From the NCBI RefSeq assembly GCF_011045025.1, contig NZ_JAAKZX010000035.1, positions 1 to 59,349 of the forward strand: a stretch of DNA of 59,349 bases. Reading direction: 5' to 3'. Positions 35,462 to 43,382 of the stretch are shown piece by piece (positions within the stretch are counted from its first letter, which is position 1; each line of letters starts with the position of its first letter). The DNA is from Streptomyces ureilyticus. Its GTDB lineage: Bacteria > Actinomycetota > Actinomycetes > Streptomycetales > Streptomycetaceae. The position numbers were made by a program, and so were the translations under genes. The notes under the pieces were generated by a model, which was not told the origin of the DNA, searched no databases, and saw nothing but the letters and a program-made list of their open reading frames with translations.

Positions 35462-36970
35462 TTACGCCGTCGGTGGGGGTGTGCGGATGCCGAAGCGTTG
35501 GCGTAGGGCACGGCGGGCGGCGTGGGTTCCGGCCATGCCGTGGACGCCGGGGCCGGGCGGGGTGGAGGCGGAGCAGAGGTAGACGCCGGGTAGCGGGGTG
35601 GCGTAGGGGTCCCAGCGGAGCGCTGGGCGCAGGAGGGTCTGGCGCAGGGTCATGGCGCCTGCGGCGATGTCACCGCCGATGTAGTTGGGGTTGTGCCGTT
35701 CCTGTTCGGCGGCCGTGGTGGTGTGGTGGGCCAGGATCAGGTCGCGGAAGCCGGGGGCGAAGCGTTCGACCTGTGCGATGACCATCGGCGTGACGTCCAC
35801 CGAGGAGTCGTGCGGCACGTGGGCGTAGGCCGACAGCGTGTCGGCTCCTGTGGGTGCGCGGGTGGGGTCGACTACGCCGGGTTGGACGGCCAGGACGTAG
35901 GGGCGGTCGGGGTGGCGGCCGGCCAGGATGTCTCGTTCCGCGGCCTGGGCCTCGCCGCGGGTGCCGATCAGGTGGAGGGTCCCGGCCAGGTCGCAACCCG
36001 GGGCGGTCCAGGGTACGGGGCCGGACAGGGCGAAGTCGACCTTGGTGGCACCGCCGCCGTGACGGAACCGGCGCAGGGCGCGGACGTAGCGCGCGGGCAG
36101 TTCGTCGCCGGTGATGCGGACCAGTTCCGCGGGGGTGACATCCAGGAGGATGGCCTTGGCGCGGGGCAGTTCGGCCAGGCTGGTCACCCGGTGGCCGGTG
36201 ATGATCCGGCCGCCGTGCTCGTGGATCTGCTTGATCAGGGCGTGGGTGATCGCCCCGCTGCCGCCGCGGGGCAGCGGCCAGCCCACGGCGTGGGCCAGTG
36301 TGGCCAGCACCAGGCCGACCGCCGCCGCCGGCGCGGAGCCGGGTGGGCGGATGGCGTGGGCGGCTACGCCGGCGAGCATGGCCGGTGCCACGTGGTCCCG
36401 GAACCGCGCCCGCCCCCTCAGCCATGCGGGGGAGCTGTGCGTGAGGATGCGCCGGCCCAGGCGCAGGGCCGTGGCCGGGTCGTGCGGCGGGTGGCGCAGG
36501 TCGGACAGTGCGGCGTCGGCCAGGCCCTGCCAGTGCTCGGCCAGGGGGCCGAACAGGCGGCGCCAGGCCCGGCCGTCCGGTCCGAGGCCGTCGGCGGTGC
36601 GGTCCAGGTCGCGCCACGCCAGACCGGCTCTGCCGCCGTCCATCGGGTGGGCGTAGGCAACCGGTGGCTGGAGCAACTCCACCCCGTGGGCGGCCAGGTC
36701 GAAGGTACGGAAGAAGGGGGAGGCGGCGGCCATGGGGTGAACGGCGGAGCAGGTGTCGACGTGGAAGCCGGGCAGGTGCGCCTCGGTCGTTCGTGCGCCG
36801 CCGCCGGGCTCATCTGCGGCTTCGTGGACGGCCACGGTGAGCCCGGCGCGGGCCAGCAGCACTGCCGCGGCCAGCCCGTTGGGCCCGGAGCCCACGATCA
36901 CCGCATCGGCCTGGCCGGCCGATGCGCTGCCGCCGGCCCAGCCGCTCTCGCTGTCGCTGCTGCTGCTCAT
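35462..36970 (-). CDS. Phytoene dehydrogenase-like FAD oxidoreductase (linaridin LinE/CypI type)
   Basis: A 502-residue NAD(P)/FAD-dependent oxidoreductase. The dinucleotide fold is AVIVGSGPNGLAAAVLLARA with the acidic strand end HEAADEPGGG, and the C-terminal FAD site is GVYLCSASTPPGPGVHGMAG. The family includes carotenoid desaturases and isomerases. In linaridin clusters a protein of this kind is recurrent, though its reaction is unsettled. The ATG at 36970 has GAGGGA upstream. It is the last gene of a minus-strand set A1-LinH-LinL-LinE. A decayed copy of its C-terminus lies at 48770-49012. Confidence 0.85.
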   Translation of the reverse strand: MSSSSDSESGWAGGSASAGQADAVIVGSGPNGLAAAVLLARAGLTVAVHEAADEPGGGARTTEAHLPGFHVDTCSAVHPMAAASPFFRTFDLAAHGVELLQPPVAYAHPMDGGRAGLAWRDLDRTADGLGPDGRAWRRLFGPLAEHWQGLADAALSDLRHPPHDPATALRLGRRILTHSSPAWLRGRARFRDHVAPAMLAGVAAHAIRPPGSAPAAAVGLVLATLAHAVGWPLPRGGSGAITHALIKQIHEHGGRIITGHRVTSLAELPRAKAILLDVTPAELVRITGDELPARYVRALRRFRHGGGATKVDFALSGPVPWTAPGCDLAGTLHLIGTRGEAQAAERDILAGRHPDRPYVLAVQPGVVDPTRAPTGADTLSAYAHVPHDSSVDVTPMVIAQVERFAPGFRDLILAHHTTTAAEQERHNPNYIGGDIAAGAMTLRQTLLRPALRWDPYATPLPGVYLCSASTPPGPGVHGMAGTHAARRALRQRFGIRTPPPTA

Positions 36971-37031
36971 GTGCAGGGATTCCCTCAAGTTCTGCGTGCG
37001 GGTCCGCGGTTGCGCTGCTGGTTCGTCAGCG

Positions 37032-37589
37032 TCAGCGCAGGTCGTGGAACGCGGAGGTGAGAAAGCCGCGCGGATCGTCGTCCTGGTCGTAGCCGGTGGA
37101 CGTGACCAGCAGGAACTGGGTCTTTTCCGTGGCCGGGTCGTGCGGGCAGTGATGGGTCACGAAGTTCAGCACGATCAGATAAGGCACGGTGAGTTGCAGA
37201 TACTCGATCCGCTGTTCCGTGGCCAGGATCTGCCGGAGCTGGTTCAACACATCGAACATCGCCTTCTCCGACCGGCGACCCGAGTGCCACACCATGTGCC
37301 GCAGCGTTCTCTTCTCGATGAGCTGGTACTCCGCCCACTCGGTGACGGTGCCGTCGGCGAGCTTGTCACGGACCAGGAGATGGGTGTCGGTGTTTCCCGG
37401 CCGCGGCGCGAAGAACGTCGAGATGGGAAGCGCGGCTCCGGTCGGATCGACACGTTGGCAGAGCTTGCGCGCCCAGGGCGACTGGAACTGCCGGACCACC
37501 GTCATGGACAGCCAGGCCCCGAAGAGCGCGTACAACGCGTGCCGTGGGGTGTCCTGGAGGGCGGGGGCGGCGGAAGATTTCATGGTCAA
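37032..37589 (-). CDS. LinL/CypL-like protein of linaridin clusters
   Basis: About 185 residues, with no motif of a known catalytic family. Features: ALYALFGAWLSMTVVRQFQS near the start, DTHLLVRDKLADGTVTEWAE, and LQLTVPYLIVLNFVTHHCPH near the end. The size, the position next to the LinH-like gene and the general pattern fit LinL. LinL and LinH have been reported to act as a pair in peptide epimerisation in linaridins (recalled, not checked). GGAGGAGGA precedes a TTG start at 37589; an ATG at 37583 is the alternative. Confidence 0.65.
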   Translation of the reverse strand: MTMKSSAAPALQDTPRHALYALFGAWLSMTVVRQFQSPWARKLCQRVDPTGAALPISTFFAPRPGNTDTHLLVRDKLADGTVTEWAEYQLIEKRTLRHMVWHSGRRSEKAMFDVLNQLRQILATEQRIEYLQLTVPYLIVLNFVTHHCPHDPATEKTQFLLVTSTGYDQDDDPRGFLTSAFHDLR

Positions 37590-37605
37590 GGCGATCCTCC
37601 TCCGG

Positions 37606-39459
37606 TCAGGCGGCGGTGAGCGTGGTGCTCACCCAGTCGATGTGCGCCGCGACCCTCGCGGCGTGTTCCCGGCGCATCACCAGGCCGTCGTGGTCGGCGT
37701 CGTCGACGGTTTCGTGCCGGGACACCTTGGAGAGCCCGGCCAGTTCGCTCTGGAGCAGGCCGTGCACCGGATCGGCGGTCACGGTGTGCGCCGCTGTCAG
37801 CACGGACACCGGCAGGGGTGACAGGTCCGTCAGCCGCCGGGCGTCGGGCGCCCACGACCTGGTCCACTGACCGAACTCCTGCCGTGCAGCTGCCCACGGC
37901 TCCGGGAACTGCATGCAGTGCGCGGTCGCCTCTGCCATCGGGCCGGGCAGCTCGGTGACCGCGCCCACGTCGTGCGTGCGGCGGAGGACCGGGCGGGTCA
38001 GGGATGTCAGCCGCCGGCGGGCGAGGCGCTGTCTGGTCCAGGGAACGTTCTCGCGCTGGCGGCTGGAGCGCTCGATCTGGTCGGGGTGGGTCGAGTCGAC
38101 GAACACCAGACCGCCGATCGACGAGGGGTGGCGCAACGCGAAGGACCGGATCAGCAGGCCGCCGAAGGAGTGGCCGACCAGGATGTACGGAGGCTTTAGC
38201 CCCAGCGTGTCGATGAGCTGCTTCAGCCGGGCCACGGAACGCTCGGCGTCGAGACCCGCGGCCGGGGCGCTCCAGCCGTTGCCGGGACGGTCGTAGGCCA
38301 GGTAGGGGGTGTCAGACGGCAGCTGGTCCAGCACCCAGGACCACTCGGTGGCGGGGCACGCCAGCGCGCTCTCGAAAATGACCGAGGGGCCGCCGCCCCT
38401 GGTCCGGGCCAGCACGTGCGCCCGGCCGCCCCCGGCCGAAACGAACTCGCCCGGCGCGGACTGCGCGAGCCGCGTCCGGCGCCGCTCCCCGAGGAACTTC
38501 GCCGCACCCGCACCGACGCCCACGGCCGCGGCGGCAACCCCCAGTGCGGCCGTGGCGCGGCCTGGCCGGGTGGTCACCGCCCGGACGGCCGACAGGGCCT
38601 TCCCGCGCACCGCGGGACCGATGCGCGACGACGCGTGATCGACCGCCGGGTAGGTGCCCGCGAACGACCAGACGAAGCGGTTCAGACCCATGAACCGGGC
38701 ATTGGCGACGTGGAAGCTGAGCCCCATGCCCAGGATGCCGCGCGAGACTGGCTTGGGAGCGACCAGCGCCAGCGGAAAAGCCGTCTCCCCGACGATGGTG
38801 GTCCAGGCCAGCGCCTTGCACGCCCAGGGCCGGTCCCGCACGAACTCGTACAGGTCGGGGTCGCCGTAGGTGCCCGTGCGGAAGATCTGCGGGATGGCGC
38901 TGCCGTCCCGCCACGCGGGGGAGACCAGCTTGCTGACGCCCGCGGTGAAATACGAGAAGCAGCTGTGCGCGGCGATGAAGGCCGCTGCCGCCTCCCGCGC
39001 CCTGCGGTCGTGCGGAAACAGCTTCTCCAGCAGGGAGCCCGCGTAGTTGATGAACGCGAAGTGGTCGGAGCCGTCGAGCCCGTACCCCAAGCGCATCTGG
39101 GTGGCCATGCCGGTACCGCACATCGTGCCCGTCAACGCCCCGCGCTGGGCGCGGCTGGCGCCCGGAAGCACCAGCCCCGCGGCGGCCAGCGCCTTCGTCT
39201 GTATCAGGGCCACCACGTGCGGGTACTCAAGGGCCTTGGCGACGTACTTGCCCAGGCCGGTGGTGAGGTCCGGCCCGTTCAGGCGGAGGACCGGCCAGCC
39301 GAAGATCTCGTCGTCCGCGAGGGTGGACGCGGTGGTCAGCTGTTCCAGGGCGCCGATGAAGGCACCCACCGACGTGATGCCCTCCACCCGGCGGAAAACC
39401 CTGTCCAGTTCCCGGTCGGCGCCGCCGCTGCGATCGCCCGCCGCTGGATAGACGTGCAT
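37606..39459 (-). CDS. LinH/CypH-like membrane protein with alpha/beta hydrolase domain
   Basis: A 617-residue two-part protein. The first ~330 residues hold membrane spans and a segment recalling HTTM/VKGC-type proteins (HSCFSYFTAGVSKLVSPAWR, FHVANARFMGLNRFVWSFAG). The second part is an alpha/beta hydrolase: PYLAYDRPGNGWS, nucleophile elbow LVGHSFGGLLIRS, FVDSTHPDQ, and a late D-D-A-D-H. This combination is the hallmark that I know for LinH of linaridin loci. It starts at ATG 39459 with AGGAG, 104 bp after the precursor gene and beyond a strong hairpin. Confidence 0.8.
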   Translation of the reverse strand: MHVYPAAGDRSGGADRELDRVFRRVEGITSVGAFIGALEQLTTASTLADDEIFGWPVLRLNGPDLTTGLGKYVAKALEYPHVVALIQTKALAAAGLVLPGASRAQRGALTGTMCGTGMATQMRLGYGLDGSDHFAFINYAGSLLEKLFPHDRRAREAAAAFIAAHSCFSYFTAGVSKLVSPAWRDGSAIPQIFRTGTYGDPDLYEFVRDRPWACKALAWTTIVGETAFPLALVAPKPVSRGILGMGLSFHVANARFMGLNRFVWSFAGTYPAVDHASSRIGPAVRGKALSAVRAVTTRPGRATAALGVAAAAVGVGAGAAKFLGERRRTRLAQSAPGEFVSAGGGRAHVLARTRGGGPSVIFESALACPATEWSWVLDQLPSDTPYLAYDRPGNGWSAPAAGLDAERSVARLKQLIDTLGLKPPYILVGHSFGGLLIRSFALRHPSSIGGLVFVDSTHPDQIERSSRQRENVPWTRQRLARRRLTSLTRPVLRRTHDVGAVTELPGPMAEATAHCMQFPEPWAAARQEFGQWTRSWAPDARRLTDLSPLPVSVLTAAHTVTADPVHGLLQSELAGLSKVSRHETVDDADHDGLVMRREHAARVAAHIDWVSTTLTAA

Positions 39460-39512
39460 GACAACTCCTATCGGGCCTCGGGGCCCATGGGGGAAGACGG
39501 GGACCGGAAGAG

Positions 39513-39553
39513 GGGTGGGGTCGCCGGGAGGCAGGCTCCCGGCGACCCCACCC
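39513..39553 (-). terminator. 18-bp hairpin after precursor A1
   Basis: A perfect 18-bp stem with a 5-base loop (GCAGG) lies between precursor A1 and the LinH-like gene. It would make precursor transcripts exceed those of the enzymes, a usual design in RiPP operons. A similar hairpin follows precursor A2. Confidence 0.85.
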
Positions 39554-39563
39554 GCGGTGAGCG

Positions 39564-39863
39564 TCAGCCGACGGCGTCCATCAGGGCGCTGAAGGAAGCG
39601 CCCTCAGGGGCCGTCCGGCCCGTCAGCGCCGCCTCCGGGGCGTAGCCGGTCACCTGCGCGGCAGCCTGACCGGTTGCGACGGCCAGGGTGCCCGCCGCTT
39701 GGGTGGCGACAAGGACGCGGGCGGCCTGGGCGGCCGCCGCCGCGGCGGGGGTGGCCAGCACCGGGGTGACCTCCCTACCGCCCGCCCAGACAGAAGACTG
39801 CTCGCCCGCGGCAGCGTTGCGGTTGGCCCACTCGGCCACGTGTGTCGAAGTCATCAACGACAT
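39564..39863 (-). CDS. Linaridin-like RiPP precursor A1
   Basis: A 99-residue peptide from ATG 39863, preceded by AAGGAGAAG. Leader region: HVAEWANRNAAAGEQSS, then TPVLATP, a P-x-x-x-T-P motif of the sort described for linaridin leaders. The middle is extremely Ala-rich with scattered Thr. The end is TGRTAPEGASFSALMDAVG. There is no Cys, so lanthionines are excluded; Thr and Ser could be dehydrated. It shares leader and C-terminal blocks with the peptide at 43026 while the middles differ. The core boundary cannot be set from sequence. Confidence 0.8.
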   Translation of the reverse strand: MSLMTSTHVAEWANRNAAAGEQSSVWAGGREVTPVLATPAAAAAAQAARVLVATQAAGTLAVATGQAAAQVTGYAPEAALTGRTAPEGASFSALMDAVG

Positions 39864-39951
39864 GTTTCTTCTCCTTGAATACCATTGCCCAGAATTCATG
39901 GGTCAGACGGACTCGGAATTCCGAGAGGATTTTCGCATCCGGATAATTTGG

Positions 39952-39981
39952 ATCGTAGGCAGGCCTGATCAGGCAATGCAA
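39952..39981 (-). promoter_or_regulatory. Candidate promoter of precursor A1
   Basis: On the minus strand, TTGCAT (39976-39981) and TACGAT (39952-39957) are 18 bp apart. The spacer contains the perfect palindrome GCCTGATCAGGC (39963-39974). The -35 lies 27 bp downstream of the operator-like site at 40009-40024. Confidence 0.55.
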
Positions 39982-40008
39982 TGTCGAGCGGGCTTTCCCT
40001 CCCCCTCC

Positions 40009-40024
40009 CTAGAGAATCCCCTAG
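40009..40024. promoter_or_regulatory. PAS-LuxR-type operator before precursor A1, 14/16 match
   Basis: CTAGAGAATCCCCTAG matches CTVGGGAWWTCCCBAG at 14 of 16 positions. It overlaps the stop codon of the methyltransferase gene and faces the precursor A1 promoter with a 27-bp gap. Confidence 0.65.
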
Positions 40025-40818
40025 GAAGGCGGAGCGCTTTCAGTGGTGCCGCTTCCCGCGCTGATCTCGTAGACCGACACATGCCGGGGGCTGGCGGCGG
40101 TGTAGGGCTCCCGGCGCCAGCCGCCGAAGCGCTCCACCAGCCGCAGCCCGGCCAGTTCGGCGAGCAGGTCGAGCTCGTAGGGGAACGCGTAGCGCAGCAC
40201 ATGCTGCGTGGTGGCCGGCGGGCCGCCGTCGAGGATCGTGTGGTTGCCGATCAGCAGTTGCCGGGACCGGTCGATCAGATAGGTGTCCAGCATGACCGAC
40301 TTCTCGTCGAGGTGGCGCATGGACAGCTTCGGCTCGCCCATCGCGTGGAACGGCGCCGGGTCGAACGCGTCCAGGACGAACCGGCCTTCCGGCGCCAGCT
40401 GTTCCCGGACCCTGGTCAGGCAGCCGATCTGCTGTTCCTTGGTGACGGCCGTGAAGAAGGTGTTGAGGACGATGGTCACAACATCGAAGTCGCTCCCGCT
40501 GCTGTCCTTGCCGAAGCGGTCCTTGGTGAAGTCGCCGAGCACCGCCGTCACCTGCCCCTGAGGGTCCCGCTTCCGCAACTCCTCCAGCATCGCGGGAGAG
40601 CCATCGATGCCATGCACCCGAAATCCCTGCTCGGCCAGCGGGAGTGCGACGCGGCCGGTGCCCACGCCCAACTCCAGGATCCGGCCACCGGCGGGGGTTA
40701 GTGCGGAGATGAAACCAACAGAAAGCTCCGTCTCGGACACATCCGGATACATGCGGTCGTAGAAACTCGCCAGCTTCTCGTCGTAGTAGGCGTTCTCGAT
40801 GAACACGAAAGACTCCAT
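40021..40818 (-). CDS. SAM-dependent methyltransferase (linaridin LinM/CypM-like role)
   Basis: A 265-residue class I methyltransferase. SAM motif I is GRILELGVGTGRVALPLAEQ, the acidic loop HGIDGSPAMLEEL, and motif DVVTIVLNTFFTAVTKEQQ follows. In linaridin loci the methyltransferase dimethylates the N-terminal alpha-amine of the core peptide. That role is inferred from context. The ATG at 40818 has no clear ribosome site. It lies upstream of precursor A1 on the same strand and diverges from the transporter. Confidence 0.82.
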   Translation of the reverse strand: MESFVFIENAYYDEKLASFYDRMYPDVSETELSVGFISALTPAGGRILELGVGTGRVALPLAEQGFRVHGIDGSPAMLEELRKRDPQGQVTAVLGDFTKDRFGKDSSGSDFDVVTIVLNTFFTAVTKEQQIGCLTRVREQLAPEGRFVLDAFDPAPFHAMGEPKLSMRHLDEKSVMLDTYLIDRSRQLLIGNHTILDGGPPATTQHVLRYAFPYELDLLAELAGLRLVERFGGWRREPYTAASPRHVSVYEISAGSGTTESAPPS

Positions 40819-40904
40819 GAGGTGAGGTCGCAGCACCCGTGCACGGTGAAGAATCCCCGATGACGCGACGGGCGGGAAACGCAATCGCGGACGCGTGTGC
40901 AGAT

Positions 40905-40920
40905 TTGGGGGAATCCCTAG
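40905..40920. promoter_or_regulatory. PAS-LuxR-type operator in the divergent region, 14/16 match
   Basis: TTGGGGGAATCCCTAG matches the PimM-type consensus at 14 of 16 positions. It lies between the divergent methyltransferase and transporter genes and could serve either. No convincing -35/-10 pair could be placed with it. Confidence 0.5.
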
Positions 40921-41066
40921 AACCGGCACCGGTCACCTGATTGAGGCCGAATTCTCGCCCACAATCTCAACCAGTCCTTCATCATCCGACCGAGGCGCAG
41001 GGGCTGTCCCGTAGCGCCCGCAACCCGGAGAGCACCTTGGCCCTCAGCTACGACGCCTCCACCAGC

Positions 41067-42845
41067 ATGTCGCGTGAAACACCCGATCCGGCGCCACCCG
41101 ACGAGCCCGAGGCGGCCCTGCCGCCGGCGTGGCGGGTCCTGCTGGGCTACATCCGCCCGCACCGGCACTGGCTGCTGCTCGGCGGCCTGCTGAGCCTGTT
41201 CACCGGCGGCGCCGGCCTCGTTCTGCCGCTCGCCGCCCGCCAGTTGGTGACGGACCTCGGCCAGGACCGCCCGGTGGCGGGCGTGCTGCTGCTGATGACC
41301 GCCCTGGTCCTGGTCAACGCCGCCGTGGGAGCGGCCGGTTCCTTCGTGCTCCAGCGCGCCGCCGAGTCCGTCGTCCTCGGCGCCCGCCACACTCTCGTGG
41401 CGCGCCTGCTGCGACTGCGCATCCCGGCCGTCGACCGGTCCGAGCCCGGCGAGCTGATGGCCCGGGTGACCGCCGACACCACGCTGCTGCGCTCGGTCAC
41501 CTCCGACAGCTTCGTCGGCGCGATCACCGGATTCCTCACCCTGGTGGCGACCGTCATCCTCATGGGGATCCTGGACCCGGTGCTGCTGGCCGTCACCCTC
41601 GGCGTGCTGGCCCTCGCCGGCTCGGTCATGGGCCTCCTGCTGCCCCGCATCCGCCGCGCCAGCATCAGCGCCCAGGAGTCGGTGGGGCTGATGGGGGCCG
41701 CGCTGGAGCGAATGCTCGGCAGCCTGCGCACGGTCAAAGCCTCCGGCGCCGAACACCGCGAGGGAGACCGCATCCGCCGGGCGGCCGACGACTCCTACCG
41801 GGCCGGGCTGCGGACGGCCAAGTGGGTGGCGATCGCCGGGAACACCTCCGGGCTGGCCGGGCAGATAGCCTTCCTAGCCGTGCTCGGCGCCGGCGGCGCC
41901 AGGGCCGCCTCCGGCGCCATCGACATCGGCACGCTCGTCGCGTTCCTGATGTATGTCTTCTACCTGATCAACCCCATCAACCAACTCGTCATCGCGGTCA
42001 CCCAATACCAGGTCGGCGCTGCGGCCGTGGCCCGGATCCAGGAGACACTGCGCCTGCCTGCCGAGCCGGAGCAGCCGCCCGCCGCCCCGCCGGAACCCGG
42101 TGCGAGGCCTGCCGAGGTCGCCTTCCACGACGTCCGCTTCTCCTACGGCCCTGATCTGCCCGAGGTCCACCGTGGGGTCACCTTCTCCGTTCCGCCGCGT
42201 GGCATGACCGCCTTCGTCGGCCCGTCGGGCGCGGGCAAGACAAGCGTCTTCTCCCTCATCGAGCGATTCTACGAGCCGACCGGCGGCCGGATCGTGCTGG
42301 ATGGCACCGACCTCGGTGACTGGGACGTCGCTACGCTGCGGGCCACCCTCGGCTACGTCGAACAGGACGCCCCGGTCCTGTCCGGCTCGCTGCGTGACAA
42401 CCTGCTGCTCGGCGCGCCCGGCACGGGCGACGACGAACTGCGGCGGATCCTGGCCATCGCCCGCCTCGACTCCCTCGTCGCTCGTCTTCCCGAGGGCCTT
42501 GAGACGATGGTCGGCCATCGCGGCACCAGGCTCTCAGGCGGCGAGCGGCAGCGCGTCGCCATCGCACGCGCCCTGCTGCGGCGGCCACGGCTGCTGCTGC
42601 TCGACGAGGCGACGTCGCAGCTCGACGCGGTGAACGAGGCCGCGCTACGGGACACGATCGCCGACGTGGCGCGGGAGACCACGGTGCTCACCACGGCCCA
42701 CCGCCTCTCGACCGTGATGATGGCCGACCGCATCGTGGTCATCGACGCCGGCATGGTGCGCGCCGTCGGCACGCACCGCGAGCTGGTCGCCAAGGATCCG
42801 CTGTACGCCGAACTGGCCGCCACGCAATTCCTGGCGACTGCGTAG
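41067..42845 (+). CDS. ABC transporter, fused permease and ATPase (linaridin LinT/CypT-like)
   Basis: A 592-residue half transporter: six spans in residues 30-330 ([39 protein letters not shown]), then an ATPase with Walker [14 protein letters not shown]-loop [13 protein letters not shown], signature [15 protein letters not shown], Walker [13 protein letters not shown] and the H-loop TTAHRLS. It would export the mature peptide as a homodimer. There is no C39 peptidase domain. Its C-terminal residues are mirrored by the decayed copy at 34780-34866. The ATG at 41067 lacks a clear ribosome site. Confidence 0.93.
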   Translation: MSRETPDPAPPDEPEAALPPAWRVLLGYIRPHRHWLLLGGLLSLFTGGAGLVLPLAARQLVTDLGQDRPVAGVLLLMTALVLVNAAVGAAGSFVLQRAAESVVLGARHTLVARLLRLRIPAVDRSEPGELMARVTADTTLLRSVTSDSFVGAITGFLTLVATVILMGILDPVLLAVTLGVLALAGSVMGLLLPRIRRASISAQESVGLMGAALERMLGSLRTVKASGAEHREGDRIRRAADDSYRAGLRTAKWVAIAGNTSGLAGQIAFLAVLGAGGARAASGAIDIGTLVAFLMYVFYLINPINQLVIAVTQYQVGAAAVARIQETLRLPAEPEQPPAAPPEPGARPAEVAFHDVRFSYGPDLPEVHRGVTFSVPPRGMTAFVGPSGAGKTSVFSLIERFYEPTGGRIVLDGTDLGDWDVATLRATLGYVEQDAPVLSGSLRDNLLLGAPGTGDDELRRILAIARLDSLVARLPEGLETMVGHRGTRLSGGERQRVAIARALLRRPRLLLLDEATSQLDAVNEAALRDTIADVARETTVLTTAHRLSTVMMADRIVVIDAGMVRAVGTHRELVAKDPLYAELAATQFLATA

Positions 42846-42863
42846 TGACTGCGTTCGCATTAT

Positions 42864-42879
42864 CCAGGTGATTCCCTAA
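42864..42879. promoter_or_regulatory. Weaker PAS-LuxR-type site before precursor A2, 12/16 match
   Basis: CCAGGTGATTCCCTAA keeps 12 of 16 consensus positions. Its gap to the -35 of the A2 promoter is 27 bp, the same as for A1, which supports it despite the mismatches. Confidence 0.4.
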
Positions 42880-42906
42880 AGGGCGGCGGCGGCAGGGCTG
42901 TTGGCG

Positions 42907-42935
42907 TTGTCTCGCGTAATGGCAGTGCCTAGCAT
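42907..42935 (+). promoter_or_regulatory. Candidate promoter of precursor A2
   Basis: TTGTCT (42907-42912) and TAGCAT (42930-42935) with a 17-bp spacer. The same pair and spacing survive in the decayed copy on the minus strand near 34630-34690, so both hexamers are conserved against a diverged background. Confidence 0.7.
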
Positions 42936-43025
42936 GGAAATGCCATGGGGGAAAGTTCCCCCAGGAAAAGTGAACCTGCTTGTTCCGGAATCCGGACAGC
43001 ATCCTTGACGGAAGGAAATGGTGTC

Positions 43026-43310
43026 ATGTCGATGATTACCACGTCCCGTGCTGCCGAGTGGGCCAACCACAACGCCACGGGCGAAGAGCACTCCACCTGG
43101 CACAGCGCGGTGGCCGCCCCGGTGCTGGGCACTCCCAACGTGATTACTCCCAACGTGATTGACCTCGAAGCCACCAACAGAGCCATTATCGACGAAGCCT
43201 TCGCCGCAATCACCGCCACCAGCGGTGTGCAGCCGGAGGCGTCGACCGTTCCGGGGCGGGTCGCCCCTCAGGGCAGTTCCTTCAGCGCCCTGATGGCCAC
43301 CTACGCCTGA
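43026..43310 (+). CDS. Linaridin-like RiPP precursor A2
   Basis: A 94-residue peptide from ATG 43026 (GGAAGGAA before it). Leader: SRAAEWANHNATGEEHS and APVLGTPNVITP, with the P-x-x-x-T-P motif. The middle (IDLEATNRAIIDEAFAAITA) is unlike A1. The end PGRVAPQGSSFSALMATYA parallels A1. There is no Cys. It lies just after the transporter gene and before a terminator. It may give a second product or a partner peptide. Confidence 0.82.
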   Translation: MSMITTSRAAEWANHNATGEEHSTWHSAVAAPVLGTPNVITPNVIDLEATNRAIIDEAFAAITATSGVQPEASTVPGRVAPQGSSFSALMATYA

Positions 43311-43322
43311 CACCTCAATCCG

Positions 43323-43360
43323 GGTGGGGTCACCGGAAGCTGTCGTCCGGTGACCCCACC
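43323..43360 (+). terminator. 15-bp hairpin after precursor A2
   Basis: A perfect 15-bp stem with an 8-base loop. The stem start GGTGGGGTC is the same as in the hairpin after A1, so the two terminators seem related by descent. Confidence 0.85.
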
Positions 43361-43382
43361 TGGTCCTCCCCCCCCCGGGTGT

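Noticed and set aside
36950..36995. Operator-like GGGATTCCC before the LinE-like gene
   Set aside because: It is one base too short for the 16-bp consensus and overlaps the ribosome site.
39564..43310. Lanthipeptide or lasso peptide locus
   Set aside because: The precursors have no Cys, and there is no LanM/LanB/LanC-type enzyme, no asparagine-synthetase-like cyclase and no transglutaminase-like protease.
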